DNA from: Opisthocomus hoazin
Lineage: Eukaryota > Chordata > Aves > Opisthocomiformes > Opisthocomidae
Direction: 5' to 3'
NCBI RefSeq assembly: GCF_030867145.1
Contig: NC_134440.1
Location: 9,052,001-9,116,000, forward strand
DNA: 64,000 bases
In this document: positions 22,701-37,700 of the stretch, piece by piece
How positions within the stretch are numbered: the first letter of the stretch is position 1
Layout of the letters: each line of letters begins with the position of its first letter
Position numbers and translations under genes: made by a program
The notes under the pieces: generated by a model
Databases searched by the model: none
What the model saw: the letters and a program-made list of their open reading frames with translations, nothing else
Told to the model about the DNA's origin: nothing

Positions 22701-25700
22701 GGGGACAAATTCCCGCATTAGGGTAAACACTACAAGCAATTACATTCAGACAACAATTAACTATTTCAGTACTAATTATTTAGTATACAGAAGCGACAGT
22801 ATTAAAGGCATTTAAGCCTAACAATTACTGCATGCACTAACGACGCAAGTTACCGTTCTCATTTAGTGGGATATAATTCTTAAAAGTGATCCAACTTTAA
22901 AACAGGTTTAAAATTATCCATATACAGTTTAAGTAAGGAGCTGTTTTATGCTACAAAGTCAAAATGGGGGGAGGAGGGGAGAAGAAAACATGAATTTTTA
23001 CATAGCAGAGAGAGATTCCATGTGCTTGTCTTGGTTTCTGCTGCCGCCGGCAACAAAAGCGCCACGCGGCCGCCCCTCCCCCTGCCGGCGTGCGGAGGAG
23101 AATGAAAAAGAAAACAGGCAGAAACCGGCGGGTGGGGGTAAGGGCAGTTTAACAGAACAGCAAACAGAGGGAACAGCAACAACAACGGCACAGATAAGGA
23201 GAAAACACGACAACGAACCGCTCGACCCAGACAGCTGCTCTCCCGGACAGGACCAGCGCCGAGCCTCCCCGAGCTGCGAGTGAGTTCCCCCGCACCGGAA
23301 CCCAGCGTGATGTCACAGGGTATGGAACACCGGTATGGAACACTGGTATGGAACACCAGTACGGAACACTGGTATGGAACACCGGTACGGAACACCGGTA
23401 CGGAACACCGGTACGGAACACCGGTATGGAACACCGGTATGGAACACCGGTATGGAACACCGGTATGGAACACCGGTATGGAACACCGGGCTCTGTTCGG
23501 CCAGGTGGGGTCAGCCCCCACCCCCTCCTGGAGTCCGGTGAAAATTAACCCTGTCCTGGCCAAACCCAGAACAGTGCTGCACGACAATTCTTTCTCAATA
23601 TACATCCCTACACTACAATAGCAGTCTACAAGGAGTCAGAGAATAAAGAACACCTTTTGTGACCATTACATATATTGAAAAAATAATCCTTATATAGAAA
23701 AACTGCATCTTCAAATTTCACTTTCAAGCATATGAAGATCTTCTCTCTTTTTCTATATACTGGATGACCTCTACTCATTAGATTTTGATTACATTAGTAA
23801 CAAAGCAGCAACTCAAGGAATCCTAAAGACATAAATATATTTTTTTTCTGGTCAGAGTTTGTACTAGGAAATTTTTGTTTCTAGAGAAACATGAGTTCTC
23901 TGTGCCTAGAACACTGGTCCCAAACTAGTGAGGTAAGACTTACTGACACACTTATGCATGTTGAGCCCTGCAGAGACCTGGCCAGGCCTGAATGTGTGGT
24001 ATGAGAAAGAAACAATTTCTCCCTTCAGGGCAGGACAAACACCGGAGCGGTTCTGAGTACTGGGAGGAGGCTTGAAGGCAGCAGCAGTGCCATGAGGAGG
24101 AACAGCAGGCAAGCGAAGCAAGGCTCGCTTTGCATGCCTAAACTGGAGTCATAGCAGGCTAACACTAATTCAGAGCGACTTTCCAAGTTGTTTTGCAGAA
24201 ATGCTCTACATCTAAAACCAGACTTTTAGAAACATGCCCTTCTACTCACAGCGATGTGCCCTGATGTCATCTGCAAGCAGCTTTCCCTTCTGTGGTGTGT
24301 TTTCATGCCAAGAAAACTAGCAAGCAGCAGTCCCTTGGTAACTGTAGGCAATGAGGCCTTGGGGTCCACAAGAGTATCATGGGGGACTACAAGTATCACA
24401 TGAAGGGCTGAGCTGATCTAGTAGCTAAACACCACTAGAACAAGCAGGCTTCATTTGCCACGCTTCAAATAATGAGGTTCTAACTCTAATCTAGCTTTGG
24501 ACCCTTCACTGAACCAAATGAATTCAATAACCTAAAGGAAACCAATTCCTTTTTTTCTTTGTGTGTTGAATTGGTCCATACAAGGATCACAGAGCTCCAA
24601 GGGCGGCTAAAGGAACACCCCCACTGCAGCACAGCAAGCTTTAATATGAGCTTCCGCTGTCTCATTTAGCTTCACCTTTAGTCAGCAGCAACCCAATTCT
24701 CCTTGGGCAGCAAAGTTATTTTTAAGGCCCTACAACCAAGCAAGGGTCTGTCATTGCAGCTGCATTCCACAATCCAGCTGCTCCAGGGCATGGAAGCGAG
24801 ACCACGGTCAGCACACCTCAGGGTGATGTACCTGGCTGGGTTCTGTGCCCTGCTCCAGCCACGCAGCCCTGCCCCATCCCATAATCCAGCTGGGGCACTC
24901 ATTTCATTCCACGGTAAGACATAACGCAGCCACTAAGCTGGCAAGAATTAAAACTCCACCAAAAAACCCCAAGTATTTTACCAGTCAATCAGGCTGAAGT
25001 TGTTTGATGCGCGGTGACCCAAACATCACAGCTAGCACAGGTGAGATGAAGGGCAGAAGCACGTGGCAATTGCTCAGCAGCCACTAGTTCAACGAGCTTG
25101 CAGAAGAACCAAAGGTCAGAGTTGGTTTTCACCAGATGGAACAAACTGACTAACACTCTGCATCTGGTACAGAGAGAAGGTCGTGCTTCCCTTTCCCAGT
25201 CCCCGCCTGTGCATTCCCAGTATTTACTTTATAAAACCTCTGGTCCTCATTAGAACTACTATGAGCCAACTTAACTCACTAAACAGACAGAAAACTACTC
25301 CTCCAAAAAGCTGGGTAATTGCGTGCTGTTCTCTTCAATGAAAACAGGTTACAGTCAGGTCCCACAACCACCAAAGCTGGTGCAAGCAAGGAGTGGGGCC
25401 ATGCAACCAGGCCCAAGGAGAGGGAACAAGCCTTTCCCCTTCACACAGCAGTCAGCTGCTGCGTTAGCTCACCTGCCCATGGAACAACACCCTTGTCACT
25501 TGGCTCTCATTCCAGCTCCACCACTGACTTACCATGTAACTCCCACAAAACCATTAACTGTTATATTACTCAACCCATTTACAGCAAGGATAATACTGAT
25601 TTTTTACCTGGACTAGTTAGTAATTGCTTATAGTCAGTTTGAAGCTGAACTCCAGACTATGGAGAGATTACTAGGTTGATAATACCTCCTCAAACACATT

Positions 25701-28700
25701 CTTCCTGAAATCCAGGTCCTCTTGCAAGCTCTGGCACCGATTCTCCAGGTCCACACGCATGAGCGTCTCCTTCTCCAGCTGCTTCTTAGCCACAGCATGA
25801 CCATCTTCAGCCTAGCAAAGAATTTTAAAGATGAAAGATTTAATTTTGTCTTGATCCCTATTCTCCATCCATAATCCCTTTACGGTCTTCATTTGACATC
25901 TTTGGATCCATTATTCACAACAACAAATCTAATGTCAAACCACTAATTTTAAAAAAAAACCCAACAAAACAGAAAAAAGAGCGTGTGTGTGCACTTGTGA
26001 ATATGTAAAACAAGCTTTCATGTTTGTACACCAGGTATTTAAAAGGTAGGATTATTTAAATACCACACGATAATGGAGCTCACACTGACTACGCTAGCAA
26101 GAAAAAGAAGAATAGTATGCAACATATTGTGTTTGAGTGATTAATAATCCTTGTCTTTTGGTCACTGGGCACCTTGTCACTGGGTACTCTAGCATAAATT
26201 TAAAATTATGCAGCACCTCACACAGGACAAGATTTAGTAACCTGGTATCTCATGAATGCAGAAACACTTAACAGAAAGTTTTTAAATAAAAGCCTTTGAC
26301 TAGCAAAGTTTCTAAAACACCATGTTGCTTTGATTGTTCTACAAAGATTTCTTATAATTTAGTTTCATATCCAGAGGGCAGGCAAAAGTTTAGCAGTGAG
26401 CTGGATCAATGATGATCAGACTATCAACTAACTGCAAAGAAAAAACCCCAAATTTTGCAACACACAGCCTCTCCCGTGCTAGAGCAAGGCAGCATTCACT
26501 GGCATACCTTAGCAAGCTGGGCACGCAGATCGGCCACCTCTGCTTCCAGATTGCGTTTCTCATTCAGGACAGTATTGAGTTCTGCTTCACTTCTATGGAA
26601 CAGCACTTCAAGATCCTTAATGCGACCCTGAGCCACAGACAAATCTGCATCTTTCTTCTTGTAGCTGGAAAAACAAAAGTTACTTGTATTTAGACGTGGG
26701 TGCACACACATCTTGAGCACGTCTTGGTTAAAACTACAGATATTTTGTTGTTCCACACATTTTACCAGGATTAGTCCACCACTAGATGGCTCCTACAGTA
26801 AGCTGCAAATGAAGTGAGTAAAAGTAGTCATAAACACCTCTTAAAACTCACAGCTTGTACCAACGCGTTGTAAATACATTGCCTAATAAAGCAGAACATA
26901 TGTCAGGTGCAGGAAAAGGGAAAAACAAGGCGGCAACTCTGACAGCTAAGAGATGACAATAACGCTGCTTTACACACAAGGTGTACAGAGTATTTTTTCA
27001 CTGAACTGCTGCTCAGCGCATTCCATCGCCGACGTCTGTCGCTCTGGACTACAGCCCCTGAGAAGCAGAGCATGTGCATCTCCCAAAGAGGCCCAGGAGC
27101 ATCCCCAGCGTTCTGGACTCGGTGTGGCCAAGCCCTGTTGCCTAGGATGTATTCCCACACAAAGTAGTAAAGTATTCCAGTATGGAAATGCAGTCACCTT
27201 TCAGGAATAAACCAGTTATTTCTTCAGCAGTATTCATTACGAGCAAAGCAACTCTAGTCACTTTAAATATGAGTATTTGAGCTGTTACACCTAACTTGCA
27301 CAAATCATCAAGGTCATCTTCCTTCTGCCCACCATTTGTCAACCTTTTCCTCTAACATACTGACGTTCTGCAGCTTCTCCAGGTGCGTGTTGTTATTTTA
27401 TTTAAGAAAAACTGTTTTGTTATGTGAAGTAATCCTTCCTTGCTGCAGTTTAAGCTCGCTATTCGAGTCTCGCACCACTAAGAACGTAGGAAATGGCTTT
27501 TTGTCCTTTTATCTTAAGCCATCTTTGAACTCATTTTTCTCCTTCCCTTTCCTCAAAATTGTCTTCTACAGATCTCTAGTTTTCAGCCTGTGGTCAATGA
27601 GCTGGTTCTAATGGCCCACAGAAACAACCTTGAAGAGGAGTCCTACCACCTATAGGCTTTAAAAAGCTCTGTATTTGGTCTGCAACTCCAAACATGGAAA
27701 AACATTATGTCTGCAGAAGAAAAAAAGAAAAAAAAAAGCCGAAAACCACTGCTCTGGATTATACAAACCTTGCTCCCCAGTCTTCGTTCCCAGACTTCTG
27801 AGCACTTGCACGGTCCTCTCACATTTCTAATTTGCCCATAATTCTACAAAATGCGATGCCCAGCATTATTTTACAAAAAATTGTGCTTTATGGGGTATTG
27901 GAGCACCCTACAGACAGTATTTCTTTACATGCTTCAGCATGAAATGCATCTTCTAACTACAGAATAAACTGACAGACTTATTTTGTGCTACACTTTAGCT
28001 ATGAGGCTCATGCGTTCTCTCCGCGTTCCTTGGTGCGGATCTCTGTTTTTGTCTTCATTTAACCGTAACCAATTTTTCTTAATCATTGGTATAATCTGCC
28101 ACTGTGAATCCTGTTCTGCAACATATGTGCAGTGTCTTCAAGCTCAGCAGCTTGCAGGAGACACATAAACAAAACATGAAAAGATAGTTATTTAGCAGGA
28201 ACCAGAAAGGCTTCAGAACAGCCTCCCCAGACACATGCCCCACATTGCATATGTCACATAGTAAAACAAGCCGCTGTGCACGTGTCACGGACAACCAGAC
28301 CTGGAAACCTCCCGTCTGTGCAGCACCAAAAGGGCAAATGCCACTTCACAGGGAGCACGAACAGCGGTGTACGCTTACACAGCCCGTAGCCTTCTGCCAC
28401 CCGCAGCAGCCAGGCAGCGGGGCACGCATTCCCAGGGAGACGGGAATGAACAGCAGTGCTCAATGCACAGCTTGACAAAGCACCATGAAGAATTCCTGAC
28501 AGCGACAAGTAACTTCTGCTCCTTCATGAACACTGACACTGGAAGACAACACTCCAAGCTGCTTTCATTCACATTTTTATCTGCCTTTATAATTTCAGCC
28601 TGGTTTATTGTCTTCATGAGAAAAATCGACAGAAGCTTTACAAAGGTGCAACCTGCTTTTGGGGGTCTCCGAGATGCCTAGAAGTTAGAAACCGCAGTCG

Positions 28701-31700
28701 AAGTGTCTGGTGAGATGTGCCAGTGTCCTTTGAAGGACACCAGGTTAGGGTAACCCTCTAGACCTCTGTTTTCCCCAAAAGCAGCCAAGTTTGCTCAAGG
28801 GAGGTATTTCAGTGACGATGCAGGGTAGCAGGCAGAGGACATCACACAACTCAGAGGTGGGAGCTTGCAACTCAAGCAGGAGGACTGCTAAAAGAAGCAG
28901 ATAGATGAGGCCTACATGTATCTACCTCCAGGCTTTTCTTCACCTGGAGACCTGTGACACTGGTAAAGATATGAACAGACACTTCACGAACGTTAGGACA
29001 GGAGACTTTCCTCAACCAGGCCACCAAAGTTACCTCTGCTATGATTGAATGCACCCTGATCACTCCACCAGGTCTGGCGCAGCAGTCTTGTGGAGCGTGC
29101 TGTTCCACCAAAGCTAAAATGTTGTGCATCTCACTAGTAAATGTTCCTATCTATACCTCTTCCACTCAACCCCTCCCTCCCTCAAGCAGACAAAAGTTTT
29201 GTCAAGCAGCAACAGATGCACACAAAAGCGCTGGAAGCTGTTACATGGCATGTAGGAAAGAACCACACCTGCTTCAGTACGATATCAGAATGTCTATTTA
29301 TACAATATTTTAATACTAGATTTAAAAATATGTCCCCACTTGTGATACAAACATCTTTAAAAAAGTTAAGATGTTCCTCATATCATACAAACAGCATTAG
29401 AACAACCTAAAGATATTTCACTTCTTATAAAGTGAAACTATCCAACTGCTTTATGAACTTGGCTCAATAGAAAAAGTTTTAAATTCATGAGTTGTGTTCA
29501 AGGTACTAATTGTAAACACATGTATGTATTCTTCATCTTGCTAAATACATAGAATCATAGAACCGTGTGGGTTGGAAGGGACCTTAAAGATCATCTCCTT
29601 CCAATCCCCCTGCCATGAGTAGGGCCCCCTTCCACCAGCCCAGGGTGCTCCCAGCCCCGTCCAACCTGGCCTTGAGCACTGCCAGGGAGGGGGCAGCCAC
29701 AGCTCCTCTGGGCAGCCTGGGCCAGGGCCTCACCACCCTCAGGGTGAAGAGTTACCTCCTGATATCTAATCTAAATGTCTCTAAATCTTTCAGTTTAAAG
29801 CCATTACCCCTTGTCTTGTCACTCCAGGCCCTTGTACAAAGTCCTCCTCCAGGCACAATCCCCTCCCTCGCCTGCTGCCCACGCTGCTGGGGATGCAGCC
29901 CAGGAGATGCTTGGTTTTCAGGCTGTGAGAACACACCACCAGGTCATGTTGAGCTTCTCACCAACCAACAACCCCAAGTCCTTCTCCTCAGGGCTGCTCT
30001 CAATCCATTCTCCGCCCAGCCTGGATTGGGCCTGGCATTGCCCCGACCCATGGGCACTTGGCCTTGCTGAACTTCGTGAGGTTCGCACAAGCCCACCTCT
30101 GCAGGCTGTCCAGGTCCCTCTGGATGCCATCCCTTTTCTCCCGTGTGTCAACCGCTCCACACATTTTGGTTGGTTGGTTTCACACATTAGAAATAAAAAA
30201 AGTGCCTCTGGTTTCCTCTCTCTAAGCAAGTCTCTGTGGCAGGCTCAGCCACCCCAATAAGAACCAGGGCTTTTGAACATGGCCACCACTGGCTCTCTCG
30301 CACCCTTCTTTTCACGCCTCTGGCACTCTGCTGGGCCGGTGGCCACATGCACACCTCTGGTCCTGCGCCAACCACCGCATCCCTGCCGGGACACCGTGGC
30401 CCCGGTCACGTTCCCCCTGTGGTAAGAAGAGAAAGGCAGGACCCCACGGTCGGCAGGCAGCGGCCCAGCCAGTGACCTGTAATTTGTTAAGTGTTCTCAG
30501 AGGGTTATCTTGCTGATCCCCTTGCTTCGTTAGATTTAGTTGTTTAATGTCAGTCATGCATTAAAGTTTGTGTGACTAGATCTAACCACATACAGTGTAG
30601 TATCAGCTCGAGCTCCCTGAACCTGTAAATACGCTGTGTCTGCCAAAGTGTGTGTAATAAGATCCCGTTCAGTTCAACCGTTCTATTTTTGACATCATTA
30701 AAACTGATTTTTAGAACATACATTTGTCAATTCCACACTTCTGTGACAGCCTCACAGTCAATTTCTTTTCAGGATGTTTCTTTATTTTACTGGCACCTTG
30801 CAACAAAAGTAACAGCTGTAAATAACACACACACACAATTCTATCTACAGTTTTCACTGCAAAACAATTGTCCCAGGCAGTGTGAAGGCCCCTACCTCAA
30901 AGCGTTTTCTGTTTCTTAATTTACATCTGAAACCTGGTCACCAATCGTAACTTGATTGCTGATCGAAGAACACGGTAAAGGACGACGACAAATATGTGTC
31001 TTGTGAAAAAAAACACCAAAAAAAAAAATCCAGCTACCTCCAAACACCCACAACACAATCAATTAAAAAGCCACAGGCAGTTTTATGACAACTGTGAAGG
31101 CAAGGATTGGAAAATTTAAAATATTTTCCCAGAAGACCTCCCTCACAGGAAACCCTTTCAAGTTGAGCTAAGATAAGATTTGGATGCTTTAACTTCATTC
31201 CTAGGGCATCTGCAACATCCACATTGTGCTGGCACGTATGAAAAAAAACGACCCGGGGGAAGTTCCTACCATAGCACAGAACAACCAACAACATCTACAG
31301 TGCAAGGGACACTGATGTTCAGGTATCTGCATCCCACCCGTACTGTCAGGAAATCACATATCCTGTTATTCATTTGCAAAATAAATTAAATGTGTATGCA
31401 TGCTAACATCTTAACCAACAGCTCCTCCCTATGTTCTGCAGATGAATCCCTAATTTGGAACCAAAACTAGTTTCACTCTACGACAAAGCTCCCTCTAAAG
31501 AAATCAGAGCTGAACATGACTTACATTAGACTTCAAGGGGGAGAGGGATAATATCAGACTCACCCATGACAAGCTGTGGGATGAGACGTCAAGGTTAGAG
31601 GGACAAGGTGCCAGCAAGGGCCCCTAGCCTGCTGCTCTGAGACATGCTAGGTACACTGGAGCACACTAGAAGTCTTATGGAGATGAGCTGTGGGCTCCTG

Positions 31701-34700
31701 ATGTAATCAGAGCCAAGAGGCAACCACCGGTGAAACACCTCAAAGGAACTAAGGGGTGTTCTTCTAAGAAGGCGACACTGCCAACAGCCCAGCTGAAGTG
31801 CCTCTACACCAACACATACAGCACAGGCAACACACAGGAGGAGTTGGAAGCCACCATGCTGCTAGAAAGCTATGACCTAGTTGCTCTTACTGAACCTTGG
31901 TGGGACGGATCTCATGACTGGAGTGCGGCTGTCAATGGCTACAGGCTGTTCAGAAGGGACGGGCGAGGAAGGTGGGGCGGACCGTTGCCCTCTACATCCA
32001 GAAACGAATAGAGTGTGAAGAGCTGTCTCTGGAGAATAGCCACAAGCAGGCTGAAAGCTTATGGGTAAGAATCAGAGACCGAGGCAACCAAGGGAACCTT
32101 GTGGTTGGTGTTTACTACCACCCGATCAAGGGAAGCCTGTTCATGAAGCCTTCTTCCTCCAGCCCCAGGAGGCTTCATGCTCACAGGCTCTTGTCCTGCT
32201 GGGGGACTTTGACCACCCCAACATCTGCTGGAAAAGTAGCATGGTGAGCCATGGGCACTCCAGGAGGCTCCTGGACAGCACTGAGAGCACTTCTTAAGCC
32301 AGGTAATAGATACCCCTACCCAAGGGATGTGATACTGGACCTGTTGGTCACTGACACAAGTGAGCTCATCAGTAATGTCAAGATTGGAGGCAGCCTGGGC
32401 TGCAGCGATCACGTACTGGTGGAATTCACAGTCCTGGGACACAAGGGTCAGGGCAAGAGTAAAGTCAGGTCCCTGAATTTTAGGAAAGCAAATTTCCAGC
32501 TCTCCAAGGAGTGAGTCAACAGGACCCCCTGGGAAACTGCCCTCAGGGCCAAGGCAGCAGAACAGAGCTGGCAGACCTTTAAGGACGCTTTCCACAGAGC
32601 ACAGGAGCTCTCAATCCCCAGATGCAAGAAATCAGGAAAGGAAGACAAGAGATCAGCATGGCTGAGTCAAGACCTGCTGGTCAAACTAAAATGCACGAGG
32701 GAACTGCACAGGCAGTGGAAGCAGGGACAGACAACCTGGGAAGAGTACAGGGATGCTGCCCAGTTGTGTAGGGATGGGGTCAGGAAGGCCAAGGTGCAGC
32801 TGGAGCTGAGCTTGGCAAGGCATGCATAGAGTAATAAGGCGCCTTCTACAAGTAGGTCAGCCAGAAAAGGCATGTCAAGGAAAGTGCAGGCCCCTGTGAT
32901 GAGCAAGACTGGCAAACTGGTCACAACAGATGAGGAGAAGGCTGAGGTACTCAACGACTTTTCTGCCTCAGTCTTCAATGGCAAAACTTCTCTTCTCTTG
33001 AGTGGATGGACAGCAAGACAGGGACAGACCTTCCCTCTCACAAGCCAGTATCTTCTAACTGATCTGCAGTGCTTTCAAAAGACACACGCTAAGGCGTTTC
33101 ATGAAGAACCAATAGTACCACTGCCACTGCAAATATTGCCCATTCTAATTAAAAAACAAACAACAACAACAAATATATATATATATATATCATGAAGGAC
33201 TTTCCTTACCTTTTATTGAACTCCTCAAGTTCTGCTCTCAATTTTCCTATTTCAATCTGTAATCGAGCCCTCTCTTTGGCGGTTTCATCCAGAACTCTTC
33301 GAGCATCAGCCAGTTCAGACTCGTAGAGACTCTTGATTCCACTCACCTAAGGGGAAAAATGTATTCAGACATGAGAACATCTCAAAGACTACCAAAGAAC
33401 TGGAACACAGCACTAGATTTCACATAGCTTTCTTTGAAAAAAACGGTGTATGATATGCTTTCTGTTGTTTAAGAATATTCTATACTGAACATTTTCAATT
33501 AATGTGTACCTACAATTAGATGTGATCTATTCAAAGACAAGATTTAATGTTTATTCCCAGTGGGACACAACAAAACATATTATGTTTGTGCACCTCTTCC
33601 AAAAAGATAAACTGAAGCAGATCAGTACACGCTACAATTAGATCTTAAATGGTTCGCCTTATTTCCAATACTCTGCTTTGGGAGTTTTTTTCCAACTGTA
33701 ATACCACTTAAAGATAAATGATGATAGACTTCTTTTGTGGAATGCAGGTCCAAGGCCCAATTTGATTCTGCCGTTCTTGCCCTATAAAGCTAAAAAGAAT
33801 CTAAAACTAGGTGAACTACAGGAATGTGAACTGTTCAGAGATGAGCTTCCACTCCTGCTCTCTACCTCAGCGGATAAGAACCTACTGACCTTTTCCTGCC
33901 CCAACTCAATATATTACAGAATCAGCTACTCAGAGTGCAGCAAGGCACCCTCAGTCTTCCACAACTTTTTTTTTTTAAAGATTATTTGAAAGGTGTATCA
34001 GATAGCTAAAAGATCAAGACCATATAAGATTGCTGCTATTGCTTCTATCAAAGGATACTAAAACAACTACTACCAACGTAAAATCAGAAACAGTGCAAAC
34101 AGGGAGTCAGAGCCAAAAGCAGAACGTACCAACTTTAGGAAGAGAAATTTCATAACAAATCATGAAATGTAGAAACAAGAAAGCAAACTGTGCTATTGCT
34201 AGTAGTGCCTATTTCAACATCAGAGTAGCACTGATGACAGACTCAACCATCTGGTCTTCAAAAAGACTGATTAAAAGCAGTCAGGATATAATTAAGTTCC
34301 TGATAGACTATATTCTCATAGAACTGAAATTAACTAAACTATGACAGCATGAGGGCTGAGAAGCTTTAGTTTACAAGCATACCACAAACCAGAAAGGACT
34401 TGGCTGTCTATCCACACAATCTTACCTCTTTTCTTTAAAGAACTAATTCTTTCAAGCTTTATTCAGCTTAGTTTTAGGGTTTGGGTTTTTTCCCCCACAG
34501 TTGATAGCCAGAGGTTGTCTATGGCACAAGCCAACACAACTCTCTCTTATCAGTTATAAAATTTAGGAAGGTCTATGCAGAAGTGTACCATGACTATGTG
34601 AGACTCTTTTACACAGCACCCCACAACGCTAAGAAAAAGACCCTGGAGATTTTAAGGCTGTAAAGCCTTTCATTATGGGTGACCCTTGAGTGAAAATACA

Positions 34701-37700
34701 GTATTTGCAAATTGCAATAGAAACACAATCGCCCAGTGGCCAAACACCGATTCTGCACCATCAGTTACTGCATCTACAACACTCCCTCGCTAATGCTGGC
34801 GCTTCTTTAGACCACCCGCCCTTCAGCTCTCAAATGTGCTAAAATCCTTGCCCTAGGACGCCTACCAGGAGCCTGGGGCTGTGCTGCTGTAGGTTCAGAG
34901 ACAAGCGCCGCATCACAGTGCACGACACCAGGACAAATCCCTTCCCAGACTCCAGGACATAACTGGAACTGCATGTCAGGGTACAAAGGAAGAAACTCTT
35001 TTTCCCTAGGTTTTTGTGAATACTGTCACAAAGAGGTGTTGCTGGTACGATACTTACACAAGGCAGTACACAATTTGTGCTTTTAAGGCATTACAAACAA
35101 TACAGAGCTTAACACCGCCAAAACAACAACATTCTGAACAGCAAATAAACACTTAATGCAGTTGCTGTGTAAAGTGAATATGGCTAGATGGAGCTAAAAC
35201 TTGCATGCTGAAAGCAGTTTCAGAACCTGTTGGTAAAAAGAGAAGCAGAGACTATGCTGCTTAATCAGCAGGGACCAGTTCACTCACAGCACAACCAGCT
35301 GCGGTAGCTTAGGGTGTATTTTTCTCCCGCAGCACAGTGACCCCTTCTCTGCTCTTACTCCGGCAGCAAACACGAGGAGGGACCACACAGGTGCAATTCA
35401 CAGTCCAAAATGTTAGTCAAAAGTTCACTTTCACTAGCATGTTAAGCTGAGGCACTGAGCAGACAGAAGTAACCGACAGAAGGACATAAGGACACATCGC
35501 AGCTTCCAGCGCAGGGAGGCAGCAGACAGCCGGGAGCAGCAACACCTTCGATCTCTGAAAAAGCCACCCCAAAACCCTCGCCAGAACCCTAACAACAGGA
35601 TGCAGAGAGAACATGGATTCACGACAACATTGATAAAAGTTCTAGATGATCAATCTGAATTGGCAGACAGTTGAGGATTTTTTTTTTTAGATCATTAAAA
35701 ATAACATCTTGTTTATCTTCAGCACTCGTCAAGTGAAGAGAGAACCAAACACAGCGGCAGGCTCAGAGGCCGGTAAGCAGTGCCAGCCCAGCTGAACCAG
35801 CCTGGTATTACGTGATTGACAACACTTCCAGCCCAAGACAACTATTCACTGAAAGCACCCTTCTACCACCAGCACTGAGAGAACTTCTGGAAAGTATTTC
35901 TGTTCCCCGAAACTGCCACCCCACAGACTCTGTTCTGGTGGAAGGAACTTAACCTAGCGTCTGACAATTCTCCAAAAGCCTCCAGAGAAGAACGGTCCCA
36001 AAAGTGCCTCTGTTCAGTGTACACCTACAATCTTGCTTTGCTTTGACTCTACAGACACTTTTCCGCCCGCTCCCTTTTTTAATCACATTTGCTACTCGGT
36101 TTGGTCTCTAGTATGGTGACACTTCCAGACATTCTTCAAAAGTACAGAGAATGAGACAAACTTACAACAATTCTTCACTCACATATACTCTCAGCTTCTC
36201 AAAATTCAAAAAAATCCGAGCCAGCAAGAGAAGGAAATTGTATAAATGCATCTGGCAACTGTGAAGCCCATTTCTGGTTCTTTGTCTCCTCACACCTTTG
36301 AGGAGAATGCCACCAGACAGTGTCTACCCGTCCTGGAACACTCCCAAAGAATGCTTGATGCAAGAGAGAACCCGTCCAGCGCAGTCTTCCGTTTTTTGTC
36401 ATCTTCTATCAGTAGGATCTATCAATTCAAATTCCTTCCTGCAAATGTTGTTTCTCACCATTTTGTCTGGGTTACCGCAACCCATCGTCTCCCGCTCCCC
36501 ACATCTGAGAAAGGTACAAACTCATCCTTGGAGCCTGTGCCAATCCTTTCAGTGTAAGTCAGTAAGAAAAGCAGCTGGGAGCAAACACAGAAGGAAAAAA
36601 CTATAGAGAACAAGGCAAACATACAATGGCTCTTCTCTCACATATACTCCCAGCTTCCAAAAATTAAAAAAAATCTGAGCCAAAAATTGCTTCCAGGCAC
36701 CAAAACCAAGTAGTCGCCAAATACTGTTAATTGATCTAATCCTTCTGTAAATCTCTCTGGCTTTTGGTTTCCACAACATCACGGAGCATCATACAAGCAC
36801 AACTGGTGGATTAAGACCTACTGCTTAATAATTTCATTTCATGCCTTTAGTTTTTGTGTTGTGACAAATGACGAATATTTGCTTCACAGACAAGTCTCTT
36901 CATTTGGACTTGTGACTTAAGAGTTCTCAGGTTTCCTCTCATCTCTTTTTTAGATTTTCTCCTGGTCAGAAATTACTCTGCTGCTCGGTTCATTGTTGTC
37001 ACCTTTTCTTGCACACTTTTTCCAGGCTCTAGATGTTTTAAAACAGGTTAAGAGAACTGCAAGCAGCATTCAGAGTACAGAAACAACACTGATTTACACA
37101 GTGACTACTGACCACCAGCTACAAAGGAAACCAGGTACATTACAGGAGATCAGAGAGGCAGAAAATGCAGTAATTCCAACAGCTTTCAATTAGCCTGAGC
37201 TGCAATCCTGGAGGTGATACCTGAGCGATATTTTCATACGCTACTAGTGAGTGCCATGGAGTGGCTAAGCCAGGAAGCCCCAAGAGAGAAAGCAACTCCT
37301 CACCTGGTTCTCAGCAGCACACAGGAGCAGATTCGCCAGATACTGTCAAGAACCTTAGCTGACTCGGTTTCACATCCTTGCAGAAGCAAGAGAAGCCAAA
37401 ACAAAACAGAAAAATCTATGACCGTTGCAACTGTTTCAGCATGGCAACTAGGGAACACTTTGGTATTTGTTAAGTAAAAAAATCAGTTAAGAATAAAATC
37501 TTTCTAGATGGCAACACATTGTATAAAGAAATCATCATAGGCTAAAAAGACCACATACGTAAAATATTTTAAGATGATCAAAACAAAACGGATCTGAGCC
37601 ATAATAAAGCATTTTTCAAAAAGCTGAGGTCATGTACAGATGAGAAAAATGAAATTAATCATAATTTCCGTTAATCACAATACAACCTGGCAAGCCAAAA

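Noticed and set aside
23321-23489. CRISPR-like regular array.
   Set aside because: Units are contiguous 13-bp repeats without spacers, in a vertebrate genome; it is a minisatellite.
23280-23621. 113-residue plus-strand frame with repeating [13 protein letters not shown]-like units.
   Set aside because: Purely the translation of the 13-bp minisatellite in an LTR; all frames are open because the unit has no stop codons.
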